From: an uncultured Clostridia bacterium
Lineage (GTDB): Bacteria; Bacillota; Clostridia; Oscillospirales; Acutalibacteraceae
Assembly: GCA_945863885.1 (NCBI GenBank)
Contig: CAMAZY010000009.1
Coordinates: 1 to 64,000, forward strand
Direction of reading: 5' to 3'
Length of the DNA: 64,000 bases
Below the pieces are notes generated by a model that did no database searches, had not been told where the DNA came from, and worked only from the letters and a program-made list of their open reading frames with translations. The translations under genes were made by a program, and so were the position numbers. Of the stretch, positions 59,518-64,000 are shown piece by piece (positions within the stretch are counted from its first letter, which is position 1; each line of letters begins with the position of its first letter).

Positions 59518-61098
59518 TTACTTGCTGATTGCCTTGACCAGCACTCTTAACAACGCAGTCAAAAGGCGGAAAACAGACTGGAGGAAATTGTTTGTCCAGA
59601 TCTTGTCCTGTGTGCTGTTGCCGGTGACCGGAGAGATGGCGCCGGTGTCGGGGTTGTAGTCAAGATACTGCGGATAGCTCTCGTTATCCCAAACGGTCGC
59701 CTGACCCGGGTGCTTTAAGCAAAACAGAATCAGCTGGTCAACGCTCTGCGGGAAGTCCCCATGCGCAAGGTTCCGGACAAACCAGGTGCTGTCCGGGAAA
59801 AGGCAGGTGGAAGCGTCGATTTTTCTGTCGGCGGAGATGTATTTGTCGGTTCCGTTTTCCTTGGCCTTTTCGATGTAGCTTGAAGAAAGCTTGGTATGCA
59901 TCAGCGAGCAGGTCGCACCGAAGGAAAGCGAAGAGGTTTCGATTCTTCCGTCGCCGAGTGCGTCACAGCCCTTGTTGACGGGGAGAAGATTGCCGCCGTA
60001 TTTGGCGATGACGGAGATGTTCATGCCGTTGTTGTGCAGTCTTGTCAGGGTCTGCTGATAGTTTTGCTGAACGTTGTAATGATAGTTGTCGATCTTGGCG
60101 ATGTAGTTTTTATAGGTTTCCCGGTCGGCACTGCCCTCTTCACCGAAAACAAAGGTTTTTGCGTCCTCGTAATAGGTGTCGTCAATCATCGACCAGTAGG
60201 TCGGGAAGAAGAACAGATTCCGGACAAGCCGCTTAACGAGATTGTCTTTGATCTTCGAGAAAACATAGTTGAGCGTATCGGCGCCGTAGCCCATGACCTT
60301 CGCCTGCGTCAGAAAGGCGCAAACTGCCGTAATAAGCTGAGCGGTTTCGTCGTCTCCGTCAAGGAAGCGGTGACCGGTGTCGTTCATGTAATACGCAACA
60401 TAGTGGTCAAGAGAACCGGCGTTGAATTTGACCTGACCGGAGAAAAGAGCCCCGATTGTCATAGAGCCGGCTGTTGTCGGAACATGGAAAACGACGTTTG
60501 CGACCTTGCCGTTATCGCCGTATTTTTCAAGGTAAGCGCTGACGATGCTTGAGCCTAAGCAGCGGCCGACAATTTCGACCTGCGAAGCGCCCGTTGCGGC
60601 GAGAACCTTATCAATATAAACAGCCAACTCGTCGGCAAGCAGGCACGGATCGATTCGCCAGTCATACTGGAACTGATAATCGAACAGCTGGAAATTGCTT
60701 GTCTTTCTTTTCGGTTCGGGATACATGGCAATTTTGGTGCCCGGCTCGGGATCGGCATTTTCGTCAAGCTGAATCTGCTCAAAAAGGGGCGCGATGAGGT
60801 TATAGACCGTGTCGCTGTACGAATCCCAGTCGTCGGTTATCATGCTTGTGCCTAAAGCCTTTAAAATGTCGGGAATGATCGACTTGGTATATTCAACCTC
60901 GTCAAAACCCGGCTCGATGGTTTCGCTTCTCGGATAGATACACGTTCCGTCCGGGGCGTAGATTCTTGCGCTTCTTCCGGCGATATAAACAATCGGAAGA
61001 TCGGTTTTCTCTTCGGCGGCAAACGCAACGGTGCAAAGCGAGAAAACCATCAGAACCGAAAGAAACAGACTGATAATTTTTTTGATTCTTGTTTTCAT
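59518..61098 (-). CDS. secreted alpha/beta hydrolase (lipase-like) with Cys in the nucleophile elbow
   Basis: This 526-residue protein is exported: the signal peptide is IISLFLSVLMVFSLCTVAFA, cut near residue 27. The body has an alpha/beta hydrolase order: PIVYIAGRSARIYAPDGTCI near the start, and the elbow VEIVGRCLGSSIVSAYLEKY near 175. There a Cys stands where GxSxG lipases have Ser (GRCLG). A His-containing end (LAHGDFPQSVDQLILF) near 460 may supply the general base. A short C-terminal helix (LLTALLRVLVKAIS) may attach it to the membrane. Substrate unknown. TTGATT-17-TAATAT promoter at 61131-61159. Confidence 0.7.
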   Translation of the reverse strand: MKTRIKKIISLFLSVLMVFSLCTVAFAAEEKTDLPIVYIAGRSARIYAPDGTCIYPRSETIEPGFDEVEYTKSIIPDILKALGTSMITDDWDSYSDTVYNLIAPLFEQIQLDENADPEPGTKIAMYPEPKRKTSNFQLFDYQFQYDWRIDPCLLADELAVYIDKVLAATGASQVEIVGRCLGSSIVSAYLEKYGDNGKVANVVFHVPTTAGSMTIGALFSGQVKFNAGSLDHYVAYYMNDTGHRFLDGDDETAQLITAVCAFLTQAKVMGYGADTLNYVFSKIKDNLVKRLVRNLFFFPTYWSMIDDTYYEDAKTFVFGEEGSADRETYKNYIAKIDNYHYNVQQNYQQTLTRLHNNGMNISVIAKYGGNLLPVNKGCDALGDGRIETSSLSFGATCSLMHTKLSSSYIEKAKENGTDKYISADRKIDASTCLFPDSTWFVRNLAHGDFPQSVDQLILFCLKHPGQATVWDNESYPQYLDYNPDTGAISPVTGNSTQDKIWTNNFLQSVFRLLTALLRVLVKAISK

Positions 61099-61130
61099 TA
61101 TCCGAATCCTCCTATCAATTAACTAACAGA

Positions 61131-61159
61131 ATATTATCACTATGTTAACAAAAAATCAA
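61131..61159 (-). promoter_or_regulatory. promoter of the secreted hydrolase gene
   Basis: Read leftward, TTGATT (61154-61159), 17 bases, TAATAT (61131-61136), with AGGAGG close to the start codon. Confidence 0.5.
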
Positions 61160-61256
61160 TATGATACAAAAAAATAAATGAAAAAACTGCCGACAAGAGC
61201 CGGCACCCGTGATATAAAAAACGACCGGGACGACCCGGATCGTTCCGACCGTTATG

Positions 61257-61535
61257 CTACTCTTTGTTCAGGTAATCCATTAAATTTCTGATAAAAGTCC
61301 TTGCTTTCTCAAGAGTCTGCTTTTTCATGACGATTTTTTTGTCCGGAAGGCGGATTCCGATTTCGTCCTCCGAGTCGACAAACGAACAGACCGGAGCACT
61401 TTTTCCGGTGTTGATTTCCTGTGCCCGCTGTCTGACGGTTGCCGTCCCCGCAAGAATAAAAAACACGGCACAGACCGCCGTTGTCCGAAGCAAAAACCGG
61501 TTGACGGTTCTGACAATTGGGTTTTGCGATTTCAT
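61257..61535 (-). CDS. small membrane-anchored hypothetical protein
   Basis: This 92-residue protein has one N-terminal helix (FLLRTTAVCAVFFILAGTAT, about residues 13-32) and a charged outside part with IGIRLPDKKIVMKKQTLEKA. It is not recognised. It follows spoIIP by 24 bases in the same direction, so a part in sporulation is possible but only by position. The ATG at 61535 has AAAGGA close upstream; one at 61550 has none. Confidence 0.55.
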   Translation of the reverse strand: MKSQNPIVRTVNRFLLRTTAVCAVFFILAGTATVRQRAQEINTGKSAPVCSFVDSEDEIGIRLPDKKIVMKKQTLEKARTFIRNLMDYLNKE

Positions 61536-61559
61536 CGTTTTCCTTTCCATAGCGTTCTG

Positions 61560-62681
61560 TTATTCTGTATAGTCTTTCAAAAGCTCTGACAGCGCCTTGC
61601 CGATCATCTTCCCCGAAAGCGCCGCTTCCTGTAAGGTGTTTGCATCGCTTCCGACTTCAATCAGAAGCGAATTTCTCGTCAGATTCATATTGTACCGCCT
61701 CGGCGAAAAGAAAATCGGGCGGGTGAGGCCGGGAAACAGGGTCTCCATTTTATTTTGTAGATTTACGGCGAATACAAGATTGTACCGCCAGTCGGGAAAG
61801 TTTTCGACCGGGTTGCCCTCCTCCTGACAGCCGCTGATGATCATGACCTGCGCCGCCTTACGGCCGTTTATTGTTGCGGTCGGCTTGATTTTCGTTCCGT
61901 CGGACTGCTCGATGGCGTCCCGGTGAATGTCAAGCGTAACGGAGATGGACGGATATTTCTTGAGCGTTTCGATGACCGCCTTTCTCGAATGGTCATAGGC
62001 ACCCGTGTATTTTACATCGTGGATTTCGGTGTCGTGAATACAGGAAAAGCCGTTTTTTTCAAGCTCCTTTACGATTTCGTCGCCGACTCTTACCATGTTG
62101 AAGCTTTTGTCCTTGCTTCTTGCGGTGTACCCTTGGGCGTAAAAATCCCGGTCAAGAAGCTGATACGCCTCGGTCGTGTGCGTATGGTAAATCAGGACGG
62201 ACGGCTTGCCGGCCTGCACGCTGAGGTCTGCCTTTTCCTGTAAGAGTTTTTCGACGCTGACCTTTGTCTTGTTGAGATTTTTCAGCCGGACATTCCCGGA
62301 AGAGTCGGTGACGCCCTCGTTTTTGTACTGCTTTTCAAAAATCGTTCCGTCCTTTTTGTCCTTGTCCGCCGTCTTGCTTGCCTTATCGATAAGCTTTTTG
62401 ATATCGTCGGGCACGGCGTAAAAATCGTCCTCACCGGCGGACACCGGTTCAGTGACAGGGTCGGTTTCAGCTTCGCTTTGTTCCGTCTTGTCCCGTTTGG
62501 TATTGGCGGTGATGTCTCTTGCGGTTTCGATTGCCGCCGACGGAAGCAGTCTTGCTGCGCTGACCACAGCGGCTTTTGCAAAAACAAACGAGATTTCTTT
62601 CATAAAATTAAATCCAATCAAAGCCGCAAGACAGGTGCCGAGAACCGCAGCCGCGAGTTTGATGTTCCTTGCGCTTTTCAT
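61560..62681 (-). CDS. spoIIP: stage II sporulation protein P
   Basis: This mother-cell peptidoglycan amidase/endopeptidase works with SpoIID and SpoIIM in engulfment. It has 373 residues, one N-terminal helix (about 10-40) and the amidase domain beginning SVLIYHTHTTEAYQLL near residue 160. Further blocks are VTLDIHRDAI near 250, MIISGCQEEGNP near 278 and SLLIEVGSDANTLQEA near 345. Only gpr is upstream, separated by a short decayed miniature element, in the order seen in Bacillus and clostridia. Confidence 0.95.
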   Translation of the reverse strand: MKSARNIKLAAAVLGTCLAALIGFNFMKEISFVFAKAAVVSAARLLPSAAIETARDITANTKRDKTEQSEAETDPVTEPVSAGEDDFYAVPDDIKKLIDKASKTADKDKKDGTIFEKQYKNEGVTDSSGNVRLKNLNKTKVSVEKLLQEKADLSVQAGKPSVLIYHTHTTEAYQLLDRDFYAQGYTARSKDKSFNMVRVGDEIVKELEKNGFSCIHDTEIHDVKYTGAYDHSRKAVIETLKKYPSISVTLDIHRDAIEQSDGTKIKPTATINGRKAAQVMIISGCQEEGNPVENFPDWRYNLVFAVNLQNKMETLFPGLTRPIFFSPRRYNMNLTRNSLLIEVGSDANTLQEAALSGKMIGKALSELLKDYTE

Positions 62682-62703
62682 AAGACATCAGTCCTTTTCC
62701 ATA

Positions 62704-62778
62704 GGCACACTAAAAACATCCCGGTATTCGTCCTGATGCCCAACCAATGCCGAACACCTTGCGTTTTCAGCGATTGCC
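62704..62778. mobile_element. 75-bp decayed copy of the GGCAACCTCTAAAAAC element
   Basis: The left end AGGCACACTAAAAACATCCC and the right end ACCTTGCGTTTTCAGCGATTGCC match the ends of the copies at 7310 and 30432; the middle is missing. It lies in the 161-base gap between gpr and spoIIP. Confidence 0.6.
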
Positions 62779-62842
62779 CGTATATTTCGCCGGGGAAGCC
62801 CGACAACAATACATATGAAAAAGCGACGCCCCGAATGACAGG

Positions 62843-63733
62843 TCAGCCGACGATTTCTAAGATTTCCTCGGCTTCAAGCTGCGGCTGAAGCGCAAGATTG
62901 ATGCCCATGGCGATAAATTTTGCCGCCCGTTCAATCACAAGGTCAATCTCCTTGGGCGTGACCATCATTTTCCCTTGCTCAGAGTTGACTATTTTTTTCT
63001 TTGTCTGCTCGGACAGGCCGCCGTCGTCCTCAAGAATATCCATCGCCATCGTCGCCGCATCGACGACCGTCGGCACCCCTATGGCAATCACCGGAACACC
63101 GAGACTGTTTTTGTCGATCGCAGACCGCCGGTTTCCGATTCCCGATCCGGGCGAAATGCCGCTGTCGGAAAGCTGAACGGTTGCCCCGAGCCGCGCGAGC
63201 CTGCGGGAAGCCAGCGAATCGACGGCGATGACCGCAGAGGGCTGAATCTGTCTGACGGTGCCCTCAATGATTTCCGACGTTTCGATTCCCGTTTTTCCGA
63301 GCACGCCCGGCACGATCGCCGCAACGCTCCGAAGCCCTTCGAGTCCGATTTTTCCGGCAAGATCCGTATCGATGTGGCGGGAGGCGAGAATATAGTCGAT
63401 GCATTTCGGCCCTAATGCGTCGGGGGTGATTTTGTCGTTGCCGAGTCCGGCGACAAGCACCGTTCCGTATTTCGGCAACAGCTTTTTAAGCTCTTTGCTT
63501 AACACTCTGGCCGCACTGCCGCTAAGCCGGGTATAGCCGGTAAACGGCGGGATTTCGAGGGTGATGTACGTTCCCTGCGGTTTTTCCAACAGCCTTTCGC
63601 CGTTTTCGTCGAGGATTTCGATGCGTGTCACCTTGACGCCGTCCGTGTGCTCGTAGGTGCTCACGACGCCGTCTATCGTTTTGGTTTTGATGTATTCCCG
63701 TCTTTCAACGGCAAGATCCGTTCTGAAATTCAT
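62843..63733 (-). CDS. gpr: GPR endopeptidase (spore protease)
   Basis: This protease degrades small acid-soluble proteins when the spore germinates. Its 296 residues match the family: an N-terminal propeptide region (FRTDLAVERREYI), LVAGLGNDKITPDALGPKCI near residue 95, ETSEIIEGTVRQIQPSAVIA near 150, AVDSLASRRLARLGATVQLS near 175 and GIGNRRSAIDKNSLGVPVIA near 200. It is divergent from rpsT and upstream of spoIIP, a conserved order. Confidence 0.96.
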   Translation of the reverse strand: MNFRTDLAVERREYIKTKTIDGVVSTYEHTDGVKVTRIEILDENGERLLEKPQGTYITLEIPPFTGYTRLSGSAARVLSKELKKLLPKYGTVLVAGLGNDKITPDALGPKCIDYILASRHIDTDLAGKIGLEGLRSVAAIVPGVLGKTGIETSEIIEGTVRQIQPSAVIAVDSLASRRLARLGATVQLSDSGISPGSGIGNRRSAIDKNSLGVPVIAIGVPTVVDAATMAMDILEDDGGLSEQTKKKIVNSEQGKMMVTPKEIDLVIERAAKFIAMGINLALQPQLEAEEILEIVG

Positions 63734-63868
63734 AGCCTGAACGCCGCTTTTGCGGCTCTCCTTTATAAAATTTTTTTGAAATATCGCCCAAACCCTTGCA
63801 ATTGCCGCTCTTTTATAGTATTATTGTTGACACTTGTGAAAAAGTATATCCGAAATTCAAGAAATTAC

Positions 63869-63897
63869 TTGCTTTTTTTTTTGAAAGATGATATGAT
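63869..63897 (+). promoter_or_regulatory. promoter of rpsT
   Basis: TTGCTT (63869-63874), 17 bases, TATGAT (63892-63897). AAGGAGG lies close before the start codon. Confidence 0.6.
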
Positions 63898-63927
63898 ATA
63901 TTGACGCTATAAGGAGGTGTAATTGAA

Positions 63928-64000
63928 ATGCCGAACATTAAATCAGCAAAGAAGCGTGTTCTTGTTAACGCAACAAAGCAGGCTCGTAATAAGTCCGCCA
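63928..64000 (+). CDS. rpsT: 30S ribosomal protein S20 (partial, 5' end)
   Basis: The visible 24 residues MPNIKSAKKRVLVNATKQAR and NKSA match the start of ribosomal protein S20, which binds 16S rRNA early in 30S assembly. The gene runs off the right edge. AAGGAGGTG lies nine bases upstream. Its place next to gpr is conserved in Firmicutes. Confidence 0.95.
   Translation, partial: MPNIKSAKKRVLVNATKQARNKSA

Overview
The window looks like a chromosomal segment of a spore-forming, anaerobic, low-to-mid GC Gram-positive bacterium of the class Clostridia, most likely an uncultured gut member of the Oscillospirales. The support is: sporulation genes (spoIIR, spoIIP, gpr), a pyruvate:ferredoxin oxidoreductase, a membrane pyrophosphatase, strong AGGAGG ribosome sites with some TTG starts, and clean TTGACA-17-TATAAT promoters. 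The species cannot be named from the sequence. No tRNA, rRNA, CRISPR array or complete phage was recognised.

Layout. 1-8 kb: a degenerate sensor-kinase-like ATPase, gap, two small or membrane genes, glycogen phosphorylase, an esterase and trmB. 8-13 kb: an FHA / RodA-FtsW / class B PBP trio for wall synthesis, followed by an SDR oxidoreductase. 13-16 kb: a HAD phosphatase and a serine beta-lactamase-like hydrolase. 16-19.4 kb: a leftward pyrimidine/thiamine ABC operon behind a TPP riboswitch. 19.4-19.8 kb: a 31-residue holin-like toxin with a consensus promoter and an opposing consensus promoter, which looks like a type I toxin-antitoxin. 19.8-25 kb: an SGNH hydrolase, a secreted protein, a PadR/HAAS pair, two secreted paralogues sharing a 224-bp identical 3' end, queH and a YccF protein. 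25-35 kb: hppA, rfbB, a zinc-ribbon membrane protein, a PfoR-like EIIC, a HAD phosphatase and a BlaI/M56 sensor pair with visible operators. 35-42 kb: a secreted phosphoesterase, then a leftward operon of two acyl ligases, a free-standing condensation enzyme and an acyl carrier protein, divergent from a LysR regulator. 43-48 kb: the complete livJHMGF amino-acid ABC operon. 48-54 kb: pyruvate:ferredoxin oxidoreductase and small genes. 54-57 kb: a repeat-rich stretch with an orphan IS3 orfA, spoIIR and a membrane protein. 57-61 kb: a second acyl carrier protein facing a GH3-family ligase and a secreted alpha/beta hydrolase. 61-64 kb: spoIIP, gpr and the start of rpsT.

Two things stand out. First, the window has two separate acyl-carrier/adenylating-enzyme loci: ligase-ligase-condensation-ACP, and ACP-GH3-hydrolase. 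Both look suited to making amide- or ester-linked acyl conjugates. Second, the intergenic spaces hold several families of structured repeats. One is a four-copy element whose outer 8-bp stem encloses three hairpins with compensatory base changes. Another is a 93-bp tandem repeat with a distant copy at the left edge. There are also three kinds of terminal-inverted-repeat miniature elements, one lying directly before the pyruvate:ferredoxin oxidoreductase gene.
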